From assembly GCF_030265065.1 (NCBI RefSeq), contig NC_080397.1:30883501-30947500 (forward strand): 64,000 nt of DNA, read 5' to 3'. The position numbers and the translations under genes were made by a program. The stretch's first letter is position 1, and every line of letters begins with the position of its first letter. The notes under the pieces are model-generated. The model had not been told where the DNA came from, searched no databases, and saw nothing but the letters and a program-made list of their open reading frames with translations. Of the stretch, positions 57,201 through 64,000 are shown piece by piece. Origin of the DNA: Corythoichthys intestinalis (taxonomy: Eukaryota > Chordata > Actinopteri > Syngnathiformes > Syngnathidae).

Positions 57201-58576
57201 CGCAAGTTTTCTCAATGTTTAAATAGTCTACATATTTCTATGATTATTATAAATGCATCAATTTGAAGCGTTTCCATACCCCACTCCGAATCGCACGGCA
57301 TACAGTGTTCTTACGCAGATATTCAGCATCACCGATGGAATACATATATTGTCCCTAGCGAAAGAGCGCACGGACAGGCACACACAATCTGCGCGGTTGT
57401 GAGGGCTTGACTTCGGCGGGTTACATGAGTTATGTCCGACTCGATCAGCTGGCACAGGTAACGTAGTCCCTCAGCTGAAAATCTATATCTTTCGTGGAGT
57501 ACATCGTCCGGGTACGCCAGCGGATTCTGGCGGTCCCGAAATACCCGTGCCCTCCGGAGGGAGCCCCTCACAATCCGCGCACCAATGTCGTATGGGTCGT
57601 CCAAGTACGCTGTCATTGTCAGGAGGACACGTCCGCGGAGGAGTGCTGTTTAAATAGAGCGTGGTTAATTGGAATCCTGATGTTAAGCAAGATCTAACTC
57701 TGACACGACCAGGTTTGGCGTGTGTTGCCATGGCAACACTTCTCGGTTCCAACATATCCACCTTTCGTAGTCTCGCATAGCCGCGAACTTACGTCGCACG
57801 TGATAAAGTTACTCTCGAAGTTACCCTGCTAAGCCAGAAAACCGGCTTCGTAGTATAGGCCACTGATCTGAAACAAACATAAACCCAACAGGTATTGTTC
57901 TTTGTCAGCAGATAAAACAATTGGTGCAACAGGAGAGACTTTTTTTCGTCTTGGTCCATGAAACAACTTTCTTAACCTAGCAATTATAGGACAGCCAGCC
58001 TATCAATAACCCAAAGGCCTCTCAAGAACTTGTAAACATAACACTGTAAACGCAAACATTTGCTAATAGCAATAGTAAGGTTTATACCTCAGTGAAGGGA
58101 AAATACGGCCTCTAGAACAGTAACAAAACTTTGGATACTAGAGTGGAAACAAACGCACACATCTCAATCCACCAACACCGTGCCAAAAATATTATTAATA
58201 GGCCTGATAATATATAATGATATTGAATTTATTGGGATTATGTCATAATTTCTATTATCGGACCGAGAATTATCGTGCACCTCTAAAATCCAGTGATGTT
58301 TTTGAATGATGAATCTCCCTTTTCTGTCATTGCAGTGGCAGGCAGGCACCGTGTTTGGGATACAGTGATAGAGGCAACAAAGTAATCGGAGTAGAATGTG
58401 GTTGGATGCCAACTAGTCCAGAAGCTCACATGCCAACCGTTTCCGGGACCCTCTTATCGCCCCACAATATTTCCCTTCAAACTCTTAACCTCAATATCAA
58501 TTCCACTGTTGCTAAAACCCAGACACGGAACGCACACAAAACCTCATACAGGAGTTTTAAACTGAGGAGAAAATGA
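49689..58576 (+). CDS. ccdc157: CCDC157, coiled-coil domain protein, 11 coding exons, about 707 aa
   Basis: Coding exons: 49689-49930, 50026-50173, 50264-50903, 50981-51058, 52602-52771, 52847-53023, 53113-53281, 53402-53538, 53649-53678, 53911-54002, 58336-58576. The start MSHFLGRQDCIESLQKDL and the following VDVFS, SWKFPDK and HIVLLELVIDR segments match the conserved N-terminus of vertebrate CCDC157. Residues from about 260 on are long heptad-rich coiled coil (for example KLEAAEAHRDKLEGDIERAR), and GNVLLDMEKQLQAN with IRIGVLEKEN is a conserved C-terminal block. Mammalian CCDC157 is linked to Golgi and sperm acrosome formation; no enzyme motif is present. Uncertain points: exons 5 and 6 are joined by a 75-nt stretch without stops that I treat as an intron; exon 9 is only 30 nt; the last acceptor could be 6 nt further on (58342). 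Introns 4 and 10 are almost wholly transposons. Confidence 0.88.
51072..51304. mobile_element. hAT-type MITE in CCDC157 intron 4, 233 bp
   Basis: Ends CAGGGGTGCCCAAACTGG and, inverted, AAAGGGTCCCCAAACTCTTC. Octamer ATCTAACC is duplicated at 51064-51071 and 51305-51312. It begins 13 bp after the exon 4 border. Non-coding. Confidence 0.85.
51333..52458. mobile_element. hAT-type element (CAGTGTTGTTTT ends) in CCDC157 intron 4, 1126 bp
   Basis: Ends CAGTGTTGTTTTCATCAACA and, inverted, CAGTGTTGCTTTTGGCAGCC. Octamer GTTTCTAG is duplicated at 51325-51332 and 52459-52466. The arms repeat GACGAAAA and GAGACTAAA. It starts 28 bp after the previous MITE and contains a nested one (51926-52138). Same family as 1161-2194. 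Confidence 0.92.
51926..52138. mobile_element. Nested palindromic hAT-type MITE, 213 bp
   Basis: Ends CAGGGGTGGCCAACCCTGGT and, inverted, CAAGGGTGGCCACCCTGGTC; the inverted match continues inward (GGAGGGAGACATGG facing CCATGTCTCCCTC), so most of the element can fold on itself. Octamer CGCTACAG is duplicated at 51918-51925 and 52139-52146. Confidence 0.92.
54119..54341. repeat. GATGTCCCGATC repeat end and (AT)n tract
   Basis: GATGTCCCGATCGATCGGGA starts a repeat end with CAATCGATCGGGTCCGATCA and AAAATATCGGACATGCC, followed by an (AT)n tract at 54218-54249. Only one end of this repeat is here, so it was truncated by later events. Confidence 0.5.
54342..54936. mobile_element. Left part of a TAGGGCTGTCAA-family hAT
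   Basis: TAGGGTTATCAAATTTTCCC, then CACGTTAAAATATTTAACGC, and further on CACAAGTCTTTCTATCCGTG with ATGTACTGTATGTTGAATGT, which also occur in this order at 13.1-13.5 kb. A Tc1 element interrupts it at 54937. Its right end does not reappear after the Tc1, so a deletion removed it. Confidence 0.7.
54937..56118 (+). mobile_element. Tc1/mariner transposon lacking its 3' end
   Basis: After TA it starts CAGGACTGTCTCAGATAATT; the long left arm includes a second AAAATATTAGAATATCATGA motif (55124-55143), again the inverted/direct-repeat layout. The right inverted repeat and the transposase C-terminus are absent, the match ending near 56118. Not mobile as it stands. Confidence 0.85.
55263..56138 (+). 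pseudogene. Tc1-type transposase, C-terminus lost (291-residue frame)
   Basis: The frame is open from MGKTADLTVVQ. Two helix-turn-helix units (IIDTLHQEGKTQKEISLRAG; then NLGELQRQWAEAG) are linked by KCGRKRCTTKRDD, close to the GRPR-type hook. The catalytic residues are D148 (FSDESKF), D238 (FQHDLAPAHSA) and E273 (NPIENLW), a DD34E spacing. After KKKMKD (about residue 285) the sequence becomes unrelated (RVFEYL, stop), where family members continue for about 55 residues. So all three catalytic acids remain but the C-terminal helices and the right inverted repeat are deleted. Confidence 0.88.
56567..56695 (+). pseudogene. Harbinger Myb/SANT-like gene, N-terminal fragment
   Basis: Reads MARAPYFTEEECAMIMRNYE, then LKSTLTAKSNTASASRAQ. 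It matches the start of the Myb/SANT-like accessory proteins of Harbinger elements (and of NAIF1-like host relatives), where the first helix is FTEEE-x(4)-MxxYE. Only about 42 residues remain before a stop; the second and third helices are gone. Confidence 0.7.
57258..57616 (-). pseudogene. Harbinger transposase, N-terminal fragment
   Basis: Starts MTAYLDDPYDIGARIVRGSL and goes on with RARVFRDRQNPLAYPDDVLH, ERYRFSAEGLRYLCQLI and THVTRRSQALTTAQIVCA. This is the HARBI1-like N-terminus before the DDE domain. A frameshift follows, after which GDAEYLRKNTVCRAIR (about 57290-57340) is readable in another frame. The catalytic acids lay further on and are absent. Confidence 0.8.
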
Positions 58577-59400
58577 ATCATTGACTTTGGAACACTGTTT
58601 GCATCCAGCTCTTCTGTAATTTTGGCAACAATGTTTCAAGATGGAGTTGAAGCTATACATATCCAAACAACATCCAAAGCATGTCCAATATATCCTCCCA
58701 TTAGGAGTTGTTGTTTAATTATGGCATTTTACAAAGATGGTGAATGAGTTTCCATGACAACACCAGCACTTCAAGGTTTCATATTTGCAGACCACTTCAG
58801 AGTTCAAACTCTTTTATCAAGATGTGATGGGAATTCATTTGAGTAACCACAGATACAAATCTTTCATTCCATATTGTGAATTATGTTTTCTACCAGCATG
58901 TATTTCCACATGCATCAGTAATTTTAGGCACTTTCGCAGTTCTGTAACATCCCATCAGACAAATTGTGTCAGTGCTTTAAATGAACTTTTTAAAAACTAT
59001 TTTTAATTGAATGTTAACACCAGATTAACATGGCGGGGACTGTCATTACTACACAAATAGACAAGTGATGTATTTTCCGATTACTCATGACCTTTGAAGT
59101 AATCCCTAATTGGCAGACCAATAGACTTTGGTCAACAGGCGTGTAATTCAACTTCTTAAGCTCTTTCACTTGATGCCACATGGTCTGTTATTAACTCATA
59201 GTAATGAAGTCACTTAAGAGTCCTGAAATGCACTAGGTGGACATCTGACAAACTAATACAGTATTTGAATCAAGAATCATTAATGCAGTCAAAATTTATA
59301 TTAATTAAATTAAATCAAGTGGGAAAATAGTCCTATTAGCAGTTCACCATAAAATAAAAATCTTTCCTGAAATTGTTGTGTCAAGAATAACAATTTCTCT
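58577..59400. other. CCDC157 3' UTR and convergent spacer
   Basis: No further coding sequence. A plus-strand AATAAA at 59353-59358 is the nearest hexamer I noticed for CCDC157; if used, the two convergent genes end within about 60 bp of each other. No transposon was recognised here. Confidence 0.4.
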
Positions 59401-59418
59401 CAGTACTGCTTCAAAACA

Positions 59419-59424
59419 TTTATT
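59419..59424 (-). terminator. Likely polyadenylation signal of SLC7A4
   Basis: AATAAA on the minus strand, about 1.33 kb past the stop codon, the last one before the CCDC157 side. It would give a 3' UTR of about 1.35 kb with no repeat inside. Confidence 0.45.
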
Positions 59425-60756
59425 TTACATACATGTGATGTCACATAATTTTCATACAGACATAACTTAGAAATTGAGACTGTGACATGCAGGAAAAAAA
59501 TCGCTGAAGGAAGGAAATATAGGAAAATAATAAATGTACATCCTGTTGCAATACCTCCTCTACATTGAAAATAACCAAAGATCTTTTTATAAATAGTGTG
59601 CAAAGTTTCAAAAATTTTCTCGGGTCCTTTAGAAATGTCATACATTCTGTTCCAATTTTTGTTTGTTAGTTTTTACACATTGGAACAATGAATTACAATG
59701 CGCTATCTTTGTAATCTTAGTCTTGAACAAAACCCCTACTAACCACTTCATAAAACTGTCTTTGATTCCTTTGTTTAAGGCCATCGGTTTCATAAGCAGA
59801 CATGAAATTAAAAAGATATATACATATACCAACAATGGATACTTTTCATTATACACAAGTGCAGACTAAGGGAATGTACAGTATATTTGGAGGCATGTTT
59901 TTATCTGTTGCTGAGGTCAAACTGTGGACTGGTGACACCTCAAAATCTGGGATTAAGGAGGCCTCACACACATTTAAAGATAACCTCTGTCTGGATAAAC
60001 AACTTACTCCCTGAAAAAGATGTTAAATTGTCGAATTTGTGCTTGCTCCACAACCAGGTAAAAAGAAAAAAAAAATATCCTGACGACATGTCACCTGTTA
60101 TTTTGTGAGATCATCAGGGTCATGAGATTTAGGAGATTAGAAGAAGCATTCAAGTGTTGTGTTGTGGTAGCAGTTTAAACTGTTTTGACAGTTTTGATGC
60201 ACAGACAACAAAAATCACTTGCAAACTGGAAGAAAAAATGAACGCTATAAGAAATGGTCAAAAAAAGAAATGGAAGGTGATTGAGATGTAACACGAAAAT
60301 TGTGCTGAGGTTTAACGATCAAAAAACTGATAATGATGCTAGTGTAGTTTTTGGAAGGTGAGAACAATCAACATTTTCTTCAGTTATAGAATACAGCACA
60401 TCACTGCTGTTTTTGTCCAATTTGGTGTCTTGACATTTTTGGTTTGCTGTATATGTTAAAGGTCCATAAAAATGTCCTATTAAGAAACATTGACTGAACA
60501 AATTGCTGTCACAGAAAAAGCACCGTACAGTGTATTTACTAGATTTGATATATTTTTGATGAGATGCATTTTAGTAAGAAAGACCTTGACTTCACATTTG
60601 AATATAAGAAGAGAAAATATGCTTCACAACACAAAAGATGCATTTGCAGAGCAATGAGTACAGGAAGCAATAGGCCAGCCAGAGGTGTCAAAAATAGTGA
60701 TGAGGATAGGAGGCAGCAGCTACCAGGCAGGTGGGATCTTTAGATTTGGTCACACA

Positions 60757-63700
60757 TCATCTTTTTCCAGGAAACTCCTCAGTTGTCATGGCAGGGTTAA
60801 CATGTTGCGCCGAGGCATCCGCTTGCTCGGGCTGGACAGACTCCACGGTTTCTACCAGACTGCCGCTGGGGAGCACAACATATCGGGCAGCCATATCTTT
60901 GGGTTGCAGCTCTCTCATGCCCTCTTTACTGTGCCAGATTCCATAGCCAAAATATACTAAGAGACCTGCAAAGCCACAGAATGAAATCTGGATTTAAAAT
61001 CAGAGGAAGAACCGAACAATGTATGAAGTTGTGTACTGTTAGCGTAAATGTGTCAGCTTGATTACAAAGAAATGGTTATGGTTGCAGCGCAGACAAAATG
61101 GAAAAAATATATAGACCCTTACAAAATGCTTGGTTTTAATTTGAAGTCTGAAATATTAGCCTCCATAACTATGTGAGAACAATTACAAAATTGTGTTCAG
61201 ACAGTAGAGTATTTTATGTCTGACATATTTATGACTAAAAATTAGGTTTGGTTTTCAATATCCTTATTTAAGAATTGTAAAATCTAATTGTAAAAATGTG
61301 ATCTGAAGTAGTGAAAAACACAGGATTCTTATTCTATCATTCTTACCTACAGCAATCCAGATCGTGAACCTTATCCAGGTTAAATAACTGAGCTTCAGCA
61401 TAAGGAATACATTAAACAGAATACTAGCGCCTGGGACAAGTGGAACAAGAGGCACCTAACAGAAGAAACAGCAAGTTTGTTTTCAGACACTCTATTTAGC
61501 ATATTACACATGGAGAAGTAAAATGATTTTTCAATCAGTCATGGTGCTTACCTGGAATGTTTTGGTGTTAGTCTGTGGCTCATGAGCCCATATGAGTGCC
61601 AAGCAGATAACATAAGCGAGACTAAAAATCACCAACAGGCTGGTATAGCTCCATCTTGGGAGCTGCAGCTGCATGAGACCAAATACAAGAACGGCACAAA
61701 AAGAAACTGAGCTGACTATCAGACCCAGCACACAAAGGGCTACCACCTCCCCAGGCCTGCAGTTTCCCATTAGCCGACCTAGGTATGGTTCCCAACAGGC
61801 CTTTAGCTGCCCCACTCCTCTGCACTCCTTTGTCTTTTGCCTTTCCACCAACTGAATCTTATCGGAAAAAGACTCGTATTGTTTCAACTCTTCACCGTCT
61901 TCTGATATGTTCTGACATTCTGACGGGGCAGGGGACGGCTCTGCATTTGGATTGGGAGATGTGGAAGAAGTCCCTTTGGAGTGTTTTCTCTCTGGCTGGA
62001 AGCGAAGAACGATGACGCTGGCTGCTACAAATGTGTAGGCTAGTAGGGTTCCAATTGACAAGAACTGAACCAAAGCCTCCAGATCAAAGATCAGAGACAT
62101 GGTGGCCATAAGAAATCCAAAAACCAGAATAGCATTGACAGGGACTTTGGTGGTAGGATTGACACGTGCAAAGATTTTAAAGAACAACCCATCTTCTGCC
62201 ATGGCGTACACAATGCGAGGGAGGGAGAAGAGATTGCAGAGCAGCACGGTGTTCATGGCTACGGAGAGAAAGTGACAATCATTAGGAAAACAAATACAGC
62301 AGTTGTAGATTTTCAAGTTTGACCATGAGGTTGAAACTGTTTTGCTTTTTATGTTTGTTGTCAGTTTACAAAGAAGCACCATTGCTAATGCAAAAGAATG
62401 ACTAAATAAAAAGGAAATTAAATTCTTTCAACACTCCATGAAAAGAATGTCAAAAATTTTACTGTTAAAGGGAACATCGGACTTGAAAACTTGTAGGCTC
62501 TACTATGCCACACTTGTTCTCTTTTACTAAAATATGCTATTAGAAACACATAAAATACTGCCATTGATTTAAAAATCCACAACATTTATTACATCTTTTG
62601 ACCTATGGAGGGCGCCATGTTTTACGCGTGCAATGAACGCTCGGGGTGATGACGTAGTTTGTCACTGTCATTAGACGAACACACCCGCACAGATTATAAG
62701 CAGCAAGTATTTACTATTTGTGTTTTTAATTGAGTCCTTTATTACCTCAAAATACTTTTTGCATGTGTTTCCCTCTCCTACTTTTAAGCATTGTGTTTTC
62801 TTCTAGTAGCTCTAAAGCAGATTGTTGATCTGTTGACCACATTAGTCACGTAGTGTTTTTAAACAACCCTTATTTTATATTACTACGTTTAGGTATTTTC
62901 TTAAGGCATTTTTAGTATGTTCTGTCTGTAAACTCTGTATGCATCCAAACAAAACAAGGTGAAAGCACGTGGTAGTACTTTGGGTGTCAAATTCGCCTCT
63001 TGTAGATGTTTCGCCGGTGTAGCGCATTTTGGCAGAACACCGTTTTTGTCATACTTTCGTCACTTTTCATCCCATTTTTCCTGTTCATTTTGCTTTTGTG
63101 GATCGTTTAGTGAAATATCAACAGTGCCGTCATACTCATTAATGTTCTTCTCAAGTTCAAATTGAAAGGGTTAAACAGATGGCATGTTTATGTCGCTAAA
63201 GTCATACTCTGGAAGGCCTGCAGCGTAACCAAGTGACGTCACCGCCCAGCGACATCAACACCAATGGGGACCAACTAATTTTACAAATTGTATAAAAACG
63301 AAAACATCCAGAGGGGTTTTAAATATCTTTTTTTTTAACTCATAATACAGTTTATCTTTTAATAACTACAAGTATTTCTATCCGTACAGCCCTTTAAATC
63401 ATTCACTACAGTAATAATTTTATATTGGTGAAATGTATCCTGATTTGGAACTTGAAAATTAGAGGTTTCACTGAATTGGAATATAAAGTCATCTTGTGTG
63501 TTCAACTCACCACAGATTGAACCCACTGCCACAATGACTCCAGCCCAACTGTAGCCTCGACGGAAAAAAGCATCTGACAAAGCTGAGTTGGGGTCCAGCG
63601 TATGCCAGGGAACCATTAACGTAAGCACAGTGGACACCAGGATGTAAGCTGCTGCTGCCAGTCCAAGGGATATCGCTGTGGCTATGGGAACAGCCTTCTG

Positions 63701-64000
63701 TGGATTCTTGGCCTCCTCACTTGACGAGGCGATGACATCAAAACCTACAAATGCGTAGAAGCATGTTGCTGAGCCTGCTAAGATGCCGGACCAACCAAAA
63801 GGTGCAAAACCTCCTTCCTTCTGGCTCCAGTTTGCCGGTTCTGCTAGTACAAATCCAAAGACGAGGATAAAAACAATAACACACATACTGATGGTGGAAA
63901 AAATATGATTAAGGTAGGAGGACACTTGAACCCCGAAGGAAATAAAAAGAGAGGCAACCAATAGAATCCCTGCTGCAAGTAAATCAGGGTAATGGGCAAG
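60757..64000 (-). CDS. slc7a4: SLC7A4 (CAT-4-type amino acid transporter-like), C-terminal 504 residues
   Basis: Visible exons: 64000-63511 (continues past the window edge), 62258-61552, 61455-61347, 60965-60757. The protein is a polytopic membrane protein of the cationic amino acid transporter branch; human CAT-4 is reported to have little transport activity on its own. Family blocks in order: [35 protein letters not shown] with [72 protein letters not shown], then a long hydrophilic loop, and [20 protein letters not shown]. The tail [13 protein letters not shown] followed by [14 protein letters not shown] is close to human SLC7A4 and sets it apart from CAT-1 to CAT-3. About 130 N-terminal residues should lie to the right of the window (human: 635). 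The first visible intron holds a dispersed repeat. Confidence 0.93.
62464..63244. repeat. Unclassified dispersed repeat, copy 2, in an SLC7A4 intron
   Basis: Begins TTAAAGGGAACATCGGACTT and keeps ACCTATGGAGGGCGCCATGT, TCTTAAGGCATTTTTAGTAT and TTCAAATTGAAAGGGTTAAA in the same order as copy 1 (22972-23765), ending near ACCAAGTGACGTCACC. Same orientation as copy 1. Differences are scattered substitutions and small indels. Confidence 0.75.
63268..63396. mobile_element. Fragment of the TAGGGCTGTCAA hAT family
   Basis: GACCAACTAATTTTACAAAT, ACGAAAACATCCAGAGGGGT and ACAAGTATTTCTATCCGT match the interior of 13067-13670 (ACGAAAACATTAAGAGGGGT, CACAAGTCTTTCTATCC). Only the middle is present; it ends about 115 bp from the SLC7A4 exon at 63511. 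Confidence 0.6.

Larger units (their letters stand above)
56355..57865. mobile_element. PIF/Harbinger element keeping pieces of both its genes, 1511 bp
   Basis: Inverted ends CAGTGGCCTATACTACGAA and, at the right, TTCGTAGTATAGGCCACTG are perfect inverted copies over 19 bp; GAGTTCAACCTC and AGCCGGTTTTCTGGC follow inside. The left part carries the start of a Myb/SANT-like gene (plus strand) and the right part the start of the transposase gene (minus strand). PIF/Harbinger elements normally encode these two proteins. The middle is deleted and partly replaced by unrelated DNA. No 3-bp duplication is evident. Confidence 0.88.
54024..58285. mobile_element. hAT-type element filling CCDC157 intron 10, 4.26 kb with its insertions
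   Basis: Starts TAGGGGTGCACGATATCC and ends GAATTATCGTGCACCTCTA; octamer AAATCCAG is duplicated at 54016-54023 and 58286-58293. The intron is 4333 bp, so the element leaves only about 70 bp of original intron. Inside lie, from left: an end of a GATGTCCCGATC repeat (54119), half a TAGGGCTGTCAA hAT (54342-54936), a Tc1 copy (54937-56118) and a PIF/Harbinger element (56355-57865). Its own sequence is seen at 54024-54118 and about 57866-58285. Confidence 0.85.

Noticed and set aside
59638-60108. Overlapping short open frames near the SLC7A4 3' end
   Set aside because: They lie in the inferred 3' UTR of SLC7A4 and have no coding signal.
1-64000. CRISPR array, operon, bacterial island or LTR/virus-like element
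   Set aside because: No regular spacer repeats, no prokaryotic gene layout, and no paired LTRs or gag/pol/capsid motifs were seen; all protein-bearing repeats belong to DNA transposons or LINEs.

Overview
The window reads as a piece of a teleost fish chromosome. It has spliced vertebrate genes with GT-AG introns, it is AT-rich, and it is packed with fish-type DNA transposons (Tc1/mariner, hAT, pogo/Tigger, PIF/Harbinger) plus some LINE debris. I cannot name the species. I recognised no LTR retroelement, Polinton or other virus-like element, no CRISPR array, and no tRNA or rRNA gene.

Layout. 1-25.7 kb has no host gene I can support. It holds a LINE 3' fragment, hAT elements with 8-bp target duplications, a broken Tc1 copy (7487-8976), an apparently intact Tc1/mariner transposon with an uninterrupted 339-residue transposase (16049-17661), and two nested transposon stacks (about 13.0-15.5 kb and 20.1-22.3 kb). 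From about 25.7 kb to the right edge there are four host genes. TBC1D10A (minus, coding 27029-39193, 9 exons) is a Rab GAP. SF3A1 (minus, 40880-49354, 15 exons) is a U2 snRNP splicing factor. CCDC157 (plus, 49689-58576, 11 exons with one 75-nt intron inferred) is a coiled-coil protein. SLC7A4 (minus, 60757 to beyond 64000, 3' part only) is a CAT-4-type solute carrier. The exon joins were derived by hand from splice sites, reading phase and remembered vertebrate protein sequences, and codon counts agree at every join.

How the genes relate. TBC1D10A, SF3A1 and CCDC157 are adjacent on human chromosome 22 as well, so this is an old conserved block, and here SLC7A4 directly follows it. SF3A1 and CCDC157 are divergent, with 334 bp between their start codons, and probably share a bidirectional promoter. 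CCDC157 and SLC7A4 are convergent. The four proteins work in unrelated processes; only the shared promoter suggests co-regulation.

The most unusual feature is the amount and order of transposon nesting. Exact 8-bp duplications show that nearly all of the 4.3-kb last intron of CCDC157 is one hAT-like element (54024-58285) filled by at least three other elements, and that most of CCDC157 intron 4 consists of three hAT-type insertions. I found no gene system that looks functionally new. The best leads are the intact Tc1 copy, several hAT or Harbinger derivatives that kept only terminal coding pieces, and a satellite-like inverted array inside SF3A1 intron 2.
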